Assembly (NCBI GenBank): GCA_002683405.1
Contig: NYTH01000017.1
Span: 1-64,000, forward strand
Direction of reading: 5' to 3'
Origin: Salinisphaeraceae bacterium
GTDB lineage: Bacteria > Pseudomonadota > Gammaproteobacteria > Nevskiales > Salinisphaeraceae
DNA length: 64,000 nucleotides
The stretch's first letter is position 1. The number at the start of each line of letters is the position of its first letter. The position numbers and the translations under genes were made by a program. This document shows positions 47,501 through 56,018 of the stretch, piece by piece. The notes under the pieces were generated by a model. It did no database searches and was not told where the DNA came from. It saw nothing but the letters and a program-made list of their open reading frames with translations.

Positions 47501-48012
47501 CCGCGCAGCGCGTACTCGCCGTGGGCCCGCACTTCCGACACCGCATCGTAGCCGGCGGCTTCCAGGCGCTCGCGCATGGCCATGGGGTCCAGCGTCTGAC
47601 CTGCCTTGATCAGCAGCACGCGCCCGTCCAGAAAGCTGTGCGGCGGCAGCCGCTGCATGAGCGTGTCGGCCGCCACGATGAGAATGCCCTTGCGCCAGCC
47701 CGGCAGTTGATGCAGCACGGCCAGCCGCTCGGACACGATGTCCTGGTGCGGCGAGAACACGTCGTAGGGCAGGGTTTCCCAGTCCGGAAAATGGCTGATG
47801 GGCAGGCCCGGGGGCGCAAAGAAGGCGAGCTCGTCGTGCAGCCGGTAGGCGCGGTGTTCGTCGGCCACAACCACCACCAGCGGACCGGCGCTGGCTTGCG
47901 CGAGCTGCGCCAGCGCGATCGCCGGGGCACAGCCGTGCAGGCCGGTCCAGCGCTGGCGTTCGCCGCGGCCGGGCCGGTCGGGCGCAAGTGGGTTGAGTGC
48001 ATCGGCCGTCAT
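44533..48012 (-). CDS. mfd: transcription-repair coupling factor
   Basis: Mfd frees RNA polymerase stalled at lesions and recruits UvrA. At 1159 residues it matches E. coli Mfd (1148). The UvrB-like N-terminal part binds UvrA. A CarD-like RNA-polymerase-interacting domain (VVHADHGVGRYTGL) and the RecG-like helicase follow, with Walker A GDVGFGKTEVALR and LLIVDEEHRFG (DEEH box). The C-terminal TRCF domain is present. Monocistronic except for the coupled LprI-like gene. Confidence 0.97.
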   Translation of the reverse strand: MTADALNPLAPDRPGRGERQRWTGLHGCAPAIALAQLAQASAGPLVVVVADEHRAYRLHDELAFFAPPGLPISHFPDWETLPYDVFSPHQDIVSERLAVLHQLPGWRKGILIVAADTLMQRLPPHSFLDGRVLLIKAGQTLDPMAMRERLEAAGYDAVSEVRAHGEYALRGAVLDLFPMGSDQPYRLDLFDDEIESIRRFDPDSQRSTEKLDAVRLLPAREFPLDEDGIKGFRQRYRQHFSGDPSASRIYSEISRGIPPGGIEYYLPLFFDETCSLFDYLPDNAVLAELGDVSAALSRAWQQAEDRYEQRSVDTERPLLEPSRAFITPQTLEQALGSQTAVRIVPVSDDSPRENPAVAAVPALTGSSEEQTAQRFREFLDGFDGRVLVIGDSAGRREALRDWMRGLGLKPERVDDWQGFVTGGVRLAVTDAPLEAGCLLPGDGLAVIAEPQVTGSRPPAKKRRATRDFEGAIRDLADLALGAPVVHADHGVGRYTGLQKITTAGVETEFLTLEYAGGDKLYVPVASLHLIHRFTGADADTAPLHKLGNDRWTKARRRAAERARDVAAQLLEIQAKRAMADGIALPVDEADYPRFCAGFPFTETPDQAKAIVEVLQDLGRETPMDRVVCGDVGFGKTEVALRSAFVAVNNGYQVCVLVPTTLLAAQHAQNFTDRFADWPVKVDSMSRLRTKKQTDGLIDDLATGKVDIVVGTHRLLQKDIKFKKLGLLIVDEEHRFGVRHKERIKTLRAQVDMLTLTATPIPRTLNMSLAGLRDLSIIATPPEQRLAIQTFVSRSDGALIQEACRRELRRGGQIYYLHNEVKDIERKARELNELVPEARVRIAHGQMRERDLEQVMLDFYHRRFDILLCTTIIESGIDVPSANTMIVDRADKFGLAQLHQLRGRVGRSHHRAYCYLLTPPPDAMTPDAQKRLDALASLGDLGAGFMLATHDLEIRGAGELLGEEQSGQINEVGFDLYRQMLDRAVAAYKRGDVPEIGDELAGATEVDLGVSALLPEDYIPDVHMRLVLYKRISAARDAEMLKELKVELIDRFGLLPEATENLFAVTEIKLLASPMNISKVEAGPDVGRLHFSPGTRIDPARLIAMVQADARKYRLDGDKKLTFFSVMDDLPTRIQRVTELLHKLTPEQAGSDRPETVKSR

Positions 48013-48124
48013 GGGGCGGCGGATTGTCTCACAGCCAACGGGTGTTGTGCGGTGCAGCGATTTTGTGGAAGTTCGCGAATCCGACCGATTCCGGCGGCCA
48101 GTTCCGTTCGGCGCGCCGACGGCT

Positions 48125-49009
48125 TCAGTCGATGAAGCGCCGGGTCAGATCCTGATAGGCGTCGATGCGGCGATCGCGCAGAAACGGCCAGATGCGGCGC
48201 AGCGACTCGCTGCGGGCCAGCGGCAGCCGGGCGTGCAGAATTTCGGCCGCTTCGCCCGCCTCGGCCAGCAGTTCGCCCTGCGGACCGGTGACGAAACTCC
48301 GGCCCCAGAAGCGGATGCGTGACTCTCCGGGACCGCCTTCCTCGCCCACCCGGTTGCTGGTCATGACCGGCAGGCTGTTGGCGACCGCATGGCCGCGCTG
48401 CACGGTCTGCCAGGCCAGGTGCTGGCGCGCCTGCTCGTCATCACTGTCCGCTTCGTCCCAGCCAATGGCTGACGGATAGATCAGTACCTCGGCGCCGGCC
48501 AGAGCCATGAGTCGCGCGGCTTCCGGGTACCACTGGTCCCAGCACACCAGTACGCCAAGGCGACCCACCTGCGTATTGATCGGCGTAAAGCCCAGATCGC
48601 CCGGGGTGAAGTAGAACTTCTCGTAGTAGTCGGGATCGTCCGGAATATGCATTTTTCGATAGCGGCCGGCGATGCTGCCATCGGCATCGAACACCACGGC
48701 GGTGTTGTGGTACAGCCCCACGGCCCGCCGCTCGAACAGCGAGGCGACAATCACCACCCCGTGCTCGCGCGCCGCCTGTCCGATCTGCTCGGTCGTGGGG
48801 CCGGGGATCGGATCGGCCAGGTCGAACAGGTCGGGATTTTCGGTGCGGCAGAAGTACTGGCTCTTGTGCAGTTCGGGCAGCAGGACCAGCCGCGCGCCTT
48901 CAGCGGCCGCACGGGCGACGCCGTCGAGGCTGGTTTTCAGGTTGGCGGCGTCGTCCGGGCCGCAGGCGTGCTGGACAATGGCGACCGGTAGGGCCTGAGT
49001 CTGCGTCAT
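48125..49009 (-). CDS. aguB: N-carbamoylputrescine amidase
   Basis: A nitrilase-fold enzyme that turns N-carbamoylputrescine into putrescine, CO2 and ammonia. The Glu-Lys-Cys triad is in LLPELHKSQYF, RYRKMHIPDDPDYYEKFYF and LVCWDQWYPEAARL. The frame extends to 49093, but the ATG at 49009 (MTQTQALPVAIVQHAC) overlaps the aguA stop (ATGA) and gives the normal 294 residues. With aguA it forms the agmatine route to putrescine. Confidence 0.94.
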   Translation of the reverse strand: MTQTQALPVAIVQHACGPDDAANLKTSLDGVARAAAEGARLVLLPELHKSQYFCRTENPDLFDLADPIPGPTTEQIGQAAREHGVVIVASLFERRAVGLYHNTAVVFDADGSIAGRYRKMHIPDDPDYYEKFYFTPGDLGFTPINTQVGRLGVLVCWDQWYPEAARLMALAGAEVLIYPSAIGWDEADSDDEQARQHLAWQTVQRGHAVANSLPVMTSNRVGEEGGPGESRIRFWGRSFVTGPQGELLAEAGEAAEILHARLPLARSESLRRIWPFLRDRRIDAYQDLTRRFID

Positions 49010-50049
49010 GACGTTGCTTCCGGGTCGGGCAGGGCGGGGATGTGCATGGCCGCGCAGTGGATGGCGCCGTTCTGCTGAATCAGGGGCCGGCAATCGATAC
49101 CCAGGATTTCCCGGTCGGGAAAGATGGATGCCAGCACGCGCCGCGCATGCGCGTCGGGTGTCGGGTCGAGATATTGCGGGACCAGAACGACGCGGTTGGC
49201 AATCAGGAAATTGGCGTAGCCGGCAGGCAGGCGACGGCCGTCCTCATCAAGCTGCGCCCGCGGCATGGGCAGGCGATGCAGGGTGTAGGGCCGGTTGTTC
49301 AGGTCGCGCAGCTGGGCAAGCTGCTGCTCCAGGTTGGCAAAATCCTCGAACTGCGGGTCGGACCGGTCATCGCAGCCCTGATAGCAGATGGCGTCCGGGC
49401 CGACGAACCGGGCAATGGTGTCCACGTGACCGTCGGTATCGTCCCCTTCAAGATAGCCGTGATCCAGCCAGTGGACGCGCAGGATGCCGAATTCCTCACG
49501 GAACACCATATTCCACTTGCGTTCCGTGTCGCCCTTGTTGCGGGCGTTGTGGATGAGGCAGCGTCGGGTGGTCAGCAGACAGCCGGCGCCATTGCTGTCC
49601 ACGGCGCCGCCCTCCAGTACGTACTCGCGGCGCCGGTAGCGGCCTTCACCGAGCGACTGTTTCGCGCATAGCGCGGCCGTGACGCGGTCATCCAGCTGCG
49701 CCGGGTATTTCTTCTTCCAGCCGTTGAACCGGCAGTCCACGAAATGGCGCTGGGCGCCCACGAAAAGTGTCAGCGGGCCGAAATCCCGGGCCCAGATGTC
49801 GTCGGCATTGACCTGCATGACCTGCAGCCGCGACAGGCGGGACAGGCTTTCCCGGGCGTGGATGTCGTCCAGCGCTTCCCGGTCGGGGGCAACGAGCAGT
49901 AGCGGCTGATGCAGGGCGATGCTGTAGGCGGCGCGTTCTAGCGTGGCGCGCGCGGCCGTGAGGTGATTACCCCAGTCGCCGCCTTGCTTGGGCCAGACAA
50001 GGAGCATGGCGCTCTGGAGCGCCCATTCGCCTGGCAGCAGGAGTTTCAC
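49006..50049 (-). CDS. aguA: agmatine deiminase
   Basis: AguA hydrolyses agmatine to N-carbamoylputrescine and ammonia. The 347-residue pentein-fold protein has the catalytic Cys332 in AIHCAAMHIPA, with His in DTDGHVDTIARF and the acidic DIWARDFGP region. It is first in the aguA-aguB pair, on the same strand with a four-base overlap. No arginine decarboxylase is in the window, so agmatine must come from elsewhere. Confidence 0.94.
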   Translation of the reverse strand: MKLLLPGEWALQSAMLLVWPKQGGDWGNHLTAARATLERAAYSIALHQPLLLVAPDREALDDIHARESLSRLSRLQVMQVNADDIWARDFGPLTLFVGAQRHFVDCRFNGWKKKYPAQLDDRVTAALCAKQSLGEGRYRRREYVLEGGAVDSNGAGCLLTTRRCLIHNARNKGDTERKWNMVFREEFGILRVHWLDHGYLEGDDTDGHVDTIARFVGPDAICYQGCDDRSDPQFEDFANLEQQLAQLRDLNNRPYTLHRLPMPRAQLDEDGRRLPAGYANFLIANRVVLVPQYLDPTPDAHARRVLASIFPDREILGIDCRPLIQQNGAIHCAAMHIPALPDPEATS

Positions 50050-50060
50050 TTAAAGGCAAC

Positions 50061-50561
50061 TTACCGTCCGGAAACAAGTTCATCGCGGTTCGATATGGGC
50101 GGAAAGGCGCCCGGAATGACCGCGTGCAGAACAAGATTGTACTCGAAGAAGACGCGAAAGTTCTGGTAATCCCAGCGCGTGATCGGCGGGTCGCCGACGG
50201 CCGGAAAGCTGCGTACCGGATCCCCGAACCGGGCGCGAACGGCGGCCTGGGTGGTGCCCTGCTGCGGCAGGTCCGCCTCGCTCATGCGGCGTGAGGGCGG
50301 CGGTACTGTCTCCGTGGACTCGTAGAAAATCACCTGCTCCTCGTCGCGCTGGCTCGCATCGGGAATGTCCAGCACCGTGCCGCGCGTGCGGGTCTGGCTT
50401 TCGGCAGACCGCGGTGCGAGTGTTTCCGGACGCTGGGCGGGCGCCGGCCGTTCGGTTCTGGGCGGCACGTAACCACTGCGGTCGCCGTAGGATACCTGCG
50501 CGGCGGCCGGCGCCATGACGAGCGCGGCGAACGGCAAGATGGTGAACAGTTGCTTGTACAT
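50061..50561 (-). CDS. exported protein with a BamE/SmpA-like C-terminal domain
   Basis: A 166-residue protein with a signal peptide (ILPFAALVMAPAAA, cleavage near AAA-Q). A long low-complexity Pro/Arg/Ser/Thr region follows, and a C-terminal ~55-residue domain: GTTQAAVRARFGDPVR, then TRWDYQNFRVFFEYNLVLHAVI. That pattern of turn, helix, G-x-P and W-x-Y strands resembles the BamE/SmpA fold, though it lacks a lipobox. I start at ATG 50561, after GAGG. Downstream on the same strand is aguA; lolC is divergent. Confidence 0.55.
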   Translation of the reverse strand: MYKQLFTILPFAALVMAPAAAQVSYGDRSGYVPPRTERPAPAQRPETLAPRSAESQTRTRGTVLDIPDASQRDEEQVIFYESTETVPPPSRRMSEADLPQQGTTQAAVRARFGDPVRSFPAVGDPPITRWDYQNFRVFFEYNLVLHAVIPGAFPPISNRDELVSGR

Positions 50562-50663
50562 GATCCTCAACCTGCTTCTGGTTCTCCCCTAAATCGGCCG
50601 GTCGCTTGAAAAGTAAAGCCGATCGGGACAAAGCGGACGGCGTTTATGCTTTAATGCGCGCCC

Positions 50664-51914
50664 ATGTTGCGACCCCTCGAACTGTACATCGGGCTGCGGT
50701 ACACGCGTGCCAAGCGCCGTAACCACTTCATTTCCTTCATATCGGCCATTTCGATGGGCGGTATTGCGCTGGCCGTCATGCTGCTCATCACTGTGCTGTC
50801 GGTCATGAACGGCTTCGAAGCCGAGCTGCGCGACCGCATTCTCGGCATGGCCTCCCATGTACAGATTACCGAGCCGGGCGGAAGTTTCTCCGGCTGGCAG
50901 CATATCGGCGATGAAGTGGATGAGCGACTGCCGGAGATTGCCGGCTTTGCGCCCTACGTCAGCGGCGAGGGCATGCTGCGATCGGGCAGCAACCTGAGCG
51001 GCACGCTGATCCGCGGGATCATGCCCGCCATGGAATCGCGGGTATCCACCGTCTACGAACACATGAAGGCCGGCGCCATCGAGGATCTCGAGGCCGGTGA
51101 GTACCGCATGGTCATCGGGGCCGAACTGGCGCAGCTGCTCGGCGTGGACATGGGCGACAAGGTCGACCTGATGATTCCCCAGGCCAGCGTGACGCCGGCC
51201 GGCATCGTGCCCCGATTCCGGCGCTTTACCATCGCCGGCATCTTTCAGGTGGGCATGTTCGAGTACGACCGCGGCCTCGTGCTTATCCACATGAAGGATG
51301 CCGCCACGCTCTACCGGATGGGTGACGGCGTCACCGGGCTTCGGCTCAAGCTGGATGACATGTTCCGGGCGCCGCGCGTGACCCGCGACCTGTATTCCCA
51401 GCTGCCGCCGGCGCTGCGCGTGTCGGACTGGACGCGCCAGCACGCCAACTTTTTCCGGGCCATCCAGACCGAAAAGACGGTCATGTTCATCATCCTGTCG
51501 CTGATCATCGCGGTGGCGGCGTTCAATATCGTGTCGATGCTGGTGATGGTGGTCACCGACAAGCAGGGCGACATCGCCATTCTGCGCACCCTGGGCATGA
51601 CGCCGCGTTCGGTCATGGCGGTGTTCATGGTGCAGGGCAGTCTCATCGGGGTGATCGGCACCGCGATCGGCGTGCTGCTGGGCGTGGTGCTTTCGCTGAA
51701 TATCGAGAACATCGTGCCCATGATCGAACGGCTGCTTAACACGGACCTGCTCTCGGCCGAGGTGTATTACATCAGCGAGCTCAAGGCGCAGCTGAAAACC
51801 CCGGACGTGGTTCGCATCGCCTGCATGGCGCTGGGGCTGAGCTTCCTGTCGACGTTCTATCCGGCCTGGCGCGCATCCCGCGTGCAGCCGGCGGAGGCGC
51901 TGCGCTATGAGTGA
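50664..51914 (+). CDS. lolC: lipoprotein-releasing permease subunit LolC/E
   Basis: The 416-residue permease works with LolD to extract outer-membrane lipoproteins from the inner membrane. Four membrane helices: one near residues 25-47 ([19 protein letters not shown]), then a large periplasmic domain, and three in the C-terminal FtsX-type domain. The family sequence [19 protein letters not shown] is present. Only one LolC/E gene occurs here, followed directly by lolD and comEC. The symbol marks the family; a hybrid LolF-type subunit is equally possible. Confidence 0.92.
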   Translation: MLRPLELYIGLRYTRAKRRNHFISFISAISMGGIALAVMLLITVLSVMNGFEAELRDRILGMASHVQITEPGGSFSGWQHIGDEVDERLPEIAGFAPYVSGEGMLRSGSNLSGTLIRGIMPAMESRVSTVYEHMKAGAIEDLEAGEYRMVIGAELAQLLGVDMGDKVDLMIPQASVTPAGIVPRFRRFTIAGIFQVGMFEYDRGLVLIHMKDAATLYRMGDGVTGLRLKLDDMFRAPRVTRDLYSQLPPALRVSDWTRQHANFFRAIQTEKTVMFIILSLIIAVAAFNIVSMLVMVVTDKQGDIAILRTLGMTPRSVMAVFMVQGSLIGVIGTAIGVLLGVVLSLNIENIVPMIERLLNTDLLSAEVYYISELKAQLKTPDVVRIACMALGLSFLSTFYPAWRASRVQPAEALRYE

Positions 51915-52602
51915 TTCCGGCCCGGTGCTGGCCTGCCGCGGCCTGCGCAAGACCTTCGAGGAAGTGCGCACGCCCGTGACCGTGCTCGACGACGTGAGCA
52001 TGGAGGTGGCTGCGGGGGCGCGCATGGCCATTGTCGGGGCGTCCGGGTCGGGCAAGAGCACGCTGCTGCACCTGCTCGGCGGCCTGGAAAAGCCCAGCGC
52101 CGGTCAGGTGTTCGTGCGCGGGCAGGACATGACCGCGCTGTCCGACGCCGCACGCGGCACGCTGCGCAATCGTGACCTGGGCTTCATCTACCAGTTTCAC
52201 CATCTGCTGCCGGAGTTCACCACGCTGGAGAACGTGGCCATGCCGTTGCTGATCCGCCGCGAACCCACCGCCAAGGCCCTGTCGCAGGCGCGGGCGTTGC
52301 TCAAGCGGGTGGGTCTCGGCCCGCGTATTTCGCACAAGCCCACCGAGCTGTCGGGCGGGGAGCGTCAGCGCGCCGCCTTTGCGCGGGCGCTGGTAACCCG
52401 ACCGGCCTGCATACTGGCCGACGAGCCCACCGGTAATCTGGATTCCAAGACGGCCGCTGGCGTTTTCGAGATAATGCTCGAGCTTAACCGCGAACTTGGC
52501 ACCACCCTGGTCATGGTCACCCACGATCATGGCCTGGCAGAGCAGATGGACGAAATATGGGCGCTCGAGCAGGGCAGACTGAGCATGGCCCCGGCTCTCT
52601 AG
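51907..52602 (+). CDS. lolD: lipoprotein-releasing ATPase LolD
   Basis: A 231-residue ABC ATPase: Walker [12 protein letters not shown]-loop, LSGGERQR signature, Walker [13 protein letters not shown] and a switch His in VTHDH. It drives lipoprotein transfer to LolA. The start overlaps the lolC stop by eight bases. [19 protein letters not shown] is typical for LolD. Confidence 0.96.
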   Translation: MSDSGPVLACRGLRKTFEEVRTPVTVLDDVSMEVAAGARMAIVGASGSGKSTLLHLLGGLEKPSAGQVFVRGQDMTALSDAARGTLRNRDLGFIYQFHHLLPEFTTLENVAMPLLIRREPTAKALSQARALLKRVGLGPRISHKPTELSGGERQRAAFARALVTRPACILADEPTGNLDSKTAAGVFEIMLELNRELGTTLVMVTHDHGLAEQMDEIWALEQGRLSMAPAL

Positions 52603-54860
52603 CCAATCCGGGCGCACCCCGCGCCGTCGGGCGTCAGGCCCGCTCCACCGATATTCGCCTGCTCGCGGCCGCATTGCTGGCAGGTCTGCTGATTCTGTGT
52701 GCGCTCCCGGCGTTACCCTCGAAAGCCAGCCTGCTGCCGCTTTGGGGGCTGGCGCTGTGGCGTTTTCCGGGCCGGGCGCTTTACCTGGCCCTGGTGCTCG
52801 GCCTGAGCTGGGGCACGCTGCAAGGCCACTGGCTGCAATCGGACCGCCTGCCGGAAGCCCGCCACGGCGAAATTCGCTGGGTCACCGGCCATATCGACAG
52901 CCTGCCCGAACTGTCGCCCAGGCGCGCCCGGTTCGAGCTGGCCACCACGACCATGCCGGGCCGTCTTCGCGTGTCCTGGTACGGGGAAGCGCCCGCGCTG
53001 CGAGCCGGGCAGTGCTGGCGGATGAAGCTCAAACTCTCGACCCCGCGTGGGTCAGCGAATCCGGGCACCTTCGACTACGAGGCCTGGCTCTGGCGGGAGC
53101 GTATCGGCGCGACGGCCTATGTGCGCGAGGCGCGGCCCTGCGCGGCAAATCGTATTTCCGTGGACACTCTGCGGCAGGCCGCGGCAATGCGCCTCGACAG
53201 CCTGCTGCCGGACAGTCCGGCCACCGGTATCATCCGCGCGATTGCGCTAGGGGATCGGGGCGGCATCAGCGATGCGCAGTGGGAGATATTCCGCCGCACC
53301 GGCACGAGTCATCTGATCGCGATTTCCGGGCTGCATATCGGCCTGATATGGGGCATGAGCCTGCTGGGCTTTCGCTGGCTGTTCGGGCGCGTGCGGGCCG
53401 GCAGCCGGGTCCCGGCGGTGCTGACAGCGGCGGCGGCTAGCCTGTGTCTGGCGGGTTTGTACGCGGCCATGGCCGGTTTCGCGCTGCCGACGCAGCGGGC
53501 GTTTCTGGCGGTAAGCATCGTGTGTGCGGCCCTCTGGCTGCGGCGCAGCATGCTGCCCAGCCAGCTGTTGGCCCTGGCGTTGATTGCGGTGCTGCTGTTT
53601 GATCCGTTCGCCCCGCTGGCGCCGGGGTTCTGGCTGTCGTTCGGCGCGGTAGCCTGGATTCTGTATTTGCTGTCGGGGCGCATCGGCGGGGCCGGCCGTC
53701 TGCGGGCCTGGCTGCTGCTGCAGCCGGCGCTGGTGCTGGCGCTGGCGCCTCTGACGCTGTTCTGGTTTGGCGAGGCGTCCGTCGTGGCGCCGCTGGCCAA
53801 CGCAGTTCTGGTGCCCGCCTTTGTGCTGGTCGTGCCAATCGTGCTGATGACGGTGATCTGCGCGCTCGTGCTCCCCGCGGCAGGCGGGCCGCTCCTGCAG
53901 GGGGTGGCCTGGCCGCTGGAGGCAGGCTTGCAGTGTCTGGCTCTGTTGGCGGAAGTCCCCATGTCCCACGTGACGCTTGCCGCGCCCGACGCCCGGGCGG
54001 TGGCGACGGCCTGTGTCGGCCTGCTCCTGCTGTTCGCGCCGCGCGGGCTGCCGTTCCGCTGGCTCGGTCTGGTTGGGCTCCTGCCGCTGCTTTTGGTCCC
54101 CGCGCGCCCCGGGCCGGGCGAATTCCGCGCCCACGTGATCGATGTCGGGCAAGGGTTGTCGGTGCTGGTGCAGACGCAGGGTCACGATCTGCTGTTCGAC
54201 GCGGGGCCGCGCTTTCCCGGGGGTTTCAACGCCGGTGAAGCCATCGTCAATCCCTTTCTGGCGGGGCTGGGGATCCGGCAGCTGGATGCCTTCGTGCTGA
54301 GTCACGACGATATCGATCATCGCGGCGGGCAGGCGGCGGTCACGGCCCGATTCGACCCGCTGGCGGTGTACGGCAACGGCATCGGCGCCGGCTGCGAGGA
54401 CGGCATGGCCTGGAGCTGGGACGGGGTGCGCTTTGCGTTCCTGCATCCGCCGGAGCGTGCGGAGGGCAACGACGGTTCCTGCGTTCTGCTCGTCAGCTCG
54501 GAGGCCGGCCGGCTCCTGCTTACTGGTGACATTGAACGCCCGGCCGAGCAGCGTCTGGTCGACGAGCACGCCAGCCTCTTGGCCAGCGACGTCATGCTGG
54601 TGCCGCATCACGGCAGCGCGACCTCGTCCAGCGCGGGTTTTCTCAAGGCGGTCGATCCGGCGGTCGCTGTCGTGTCGGCCGGATGGCGCAATCGCTGGGG
54701 ATTTCCGCGACCGGACGTGGTGGCGCGTTACGAGAGGCAGGGCGCGTCCCTGCTGAATACTGCCGAGGCTGGCGCCATACGGTTGAGTTTCAGTGACGAG
54801 GACGGATTGAGTGTCCAGCGCTGGCGGGCGCACGCGCCGGCCTTCTGGCGCGCGCCTTGA
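52557..54860 (+). CDS. comEC: ComEC/Rec2 family DNA-uptake channel
   Basis: A 767-residue polytopic inner-membrane protein: N-terminal DUF4131 region, competence domain with [21 protein letters not shown] and [15 protein letters not shown], then a C-terminal metallo-beta-lactamase domain ([21 protein letters not shown]). It moves single-stranded DNA into the cell during transformation. The start is uncertain: the only ATG that keeps the N-terminus, at 52557, lies inside lolD by 46 bases. A TTG near 52674 would drop a few residues of helix 1. lolD-comEC adjacency is common in this class. Confidence 0.9.
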   Translation: MGARAGQTEHGPGSLANPGAPRAVGRQARSTDIRLLAAALLAGLLILCALPALPSKASLLPLWGLALWRFPGRALYLALVLGLSWGTLQGHWLQSDRLPEARHGEIRWVTGHIDSLPELSPRRARFELATTTMPGRLRVSWYGEAPALRAGQCWRMKLKLSTPRGSANPGTFDYEAWLWRERIGATAYVREARPCAANRISVDTLRQAAAMRLDSLLPDSPATGIIRAIALGDRGGISDAQWEIFRRTGTSHLIAISGLHIGLIWGMSLLGFRWLFGRVRAGSRVPAVLTAAAASLCLAGLYAAMAGFALPTQRAFLAVSIVCAALWLRRSMLPSQLLALALIAVLLFDPFAPLAPGFWLSFGAVAWILYLLSGRIGGAGRLRAWLLLQPALVLALAPLTLFWFGEASVVAPLANAVLVPAFVLVVPIVLMTVICALVLPAAGGPLLQGVAWPLEAGLQCLALLAEVPMSHVTLAAPDARAVATACVGLLLLFAPRGLPFRWLGLVGLLPLLLVPARPGPGEFRAHVIDVGQGLSVLVQTQGHDLLFDAGPRFPGGFNAGEAIVNPFLAGLGIRQLDAFVLSHDDIDHRGGQAAVTARFDPLAVYGNGIGAGCEDGMAWSWDGVRFAFLHPPERAEGNDGSCVLLVSSEAGRLLLTGDIERPAEQRLVDEHASLLASDVMLVPHHGSATSSSAGFLKAVDPAVAVVSAGWRNRWGFPRPDVVARYERQGASLLNTAEAGAIRLSFSDEDGLSVQRWRAHAPAFWRAP

Positions 54861-54933
54861 TCAGGCTGGCTGCAAGCCTGAGCAATCTCTATCATGCTCG
54901 GCCGTTGAACCAGGAATACCCGGGGAATTCCCA

Positions 54934-55590
54934 ATGCTCGATCTGATTGCGGCCGGCGGCTGGGTCATGCTGCCCATTCTGCTGTGTTCGGCCATGGCGC
55001 TGGCGATTACGCTGGAGCGCGGCTGGGCGCTGCGTACCCGGCTGGTGATTCCACCGCGGCTGGTAAAACAGATGCCCGAACTCGTGCGCGCCGGCTTTGA
55101 TGCCGACCGCATTCGCGCGCTGCGCGCCGACAGCCCGCTGGGTCGCATCCTGGCCGCGGCGCTGGCCAGCCATGGCGATGACTGGACCATTACCCGGGAG
55201 AGAATCGAGGAAGCCGGCCGTCACGTACTGCATGAGCTGGAGCGCTATCTGAATACGCTGGGCACCATTGCGGCGGTGACGCCGCTGCTGGGGTTGCTGG
55301 GCACCGTGATTGGCATGATCAAGGTATTTGCGGCCATTACCGCCAGCGGTGTCGGCAACCCGCAAGCGCTGGCCGGGGGAATTTCCGAGGCGCTGCTTAC
55401 CACGGCGGCCGGCCTCACGGTGGCCATTCCCACGCTCATGGTCTACCGCTATTTCCGCGGCCGTATCGACGAACTCGTCGTGGGCATGGAAAGTGAGGTG
55501 ATCCGGTTGATGGAGCTGATCGCGCACGAGGAGCCCGGCCCGGGCGAGCCGGCAGAGGAGGCCGGGCAGCCGGCTCGGGCGCCATCATGA
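54934..55590 (+). CDS. exbB: ExbB/TolQ/MotA-family proton channel protein
   Basis: A 218-residue three-helix protein that, with ExbD, couples the proton gradient to outer-membrane transport or envelope processes. The second and third helices carry the family motif NTLGTIAAVTPLLGLLGTVIGMI and LLTTAAGLTVAIPTLMVY. I start at ATG 54934, nine bases after GGGGAATT; the frame from 54811 lies in the comEC end. No TonB is adjacent, so the partner (TonB or a lipid-A-linked function) is open. Confidence 0.9.
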   Translation: MLDLIAAGGWVMLPILLCSAMALAITLERGWALRTRLVIPPRLVKQMPELVRAGFDADRIRALRADSPLGRILAAALASHGDDWTITRERIEEAGRHVLHELERYLNTLGTIAAVTPLLGLLGTVIGMIKVFAAITASGVGNPQALAGGISEALLTTAAGLTVAIPTLMVYRYFRGRIDELVVGMESEVIRLMELIAHEEPGPGEPAEEAGQPARAPS

Positions 55591-56018
55591 ACCTGTCTAG
55601 CGGGCGCCGTGACGAACCTGAAATCAATCTCACGTCGCTGATCGACGTGGTGTTCCTGCTGCTGATCTTCTTCATGGTGACCACGACCTTCGTCAGGCAG
55701 TCCGGGCTGGATATTCGTCTGCCGGATGCCAGCGCCAGCGCCGCGGGGACCACCGACGAGGCCGTCGAGGTGATCGTGGACGCTGCGGATACGGTGTACG
55801 TATCCGGCCGACCGCTGCAGGCCCGCAAGCAGACACTGCGCGAGGCCATCGACGCCGCCAGCGAGGGTGATTACAGCCGGCCGCTGCGCATCAAGGCTGA
55901 CGGGCGGGCCAGTCATCAGACGGTGGTCACCGTGATGGACCTGGCCGCCGAATTCGGATTCGAGCGCGTGGACATTGCAACCCAGGCCGCTCCGGAGGGC
56001 GAGAACGTAACGCCGTGA
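55587..56018 (+). CDS. exbD: ExbD/TolR-family proton-motive-force protein
   Basis: A 143-residue protein with one N-terminal membrane helix carrying the essential Asp20 (LIDVVFLLLIFFMV) and a periplasmic domain of about 95 residues. The start overlaps exbB by four bases (ATGA) and the stop overlaps the msbA start (GTGA). Confidence 0.92.
   Translation: MNLSSGRRDEPEINLTSLIDVVFLLLIFFMVTTTFVRQSGLDIRLPDASASAAGTTDEAVEVIVDAADTVYVSGRPLQARKQTLREAIDAASEGDYSRPLRIKADGRASHQTVVTVMDLAAEFGFERVDIATQAAPEGENVTP

Noticed and set aside
53247-54833. 528-codon minus-strand frame opposite comEC
   Set aside because: Antisense shadow with biased Arg/Gln/Pro composition and no motifs; comEC on the other strand has clear domains.
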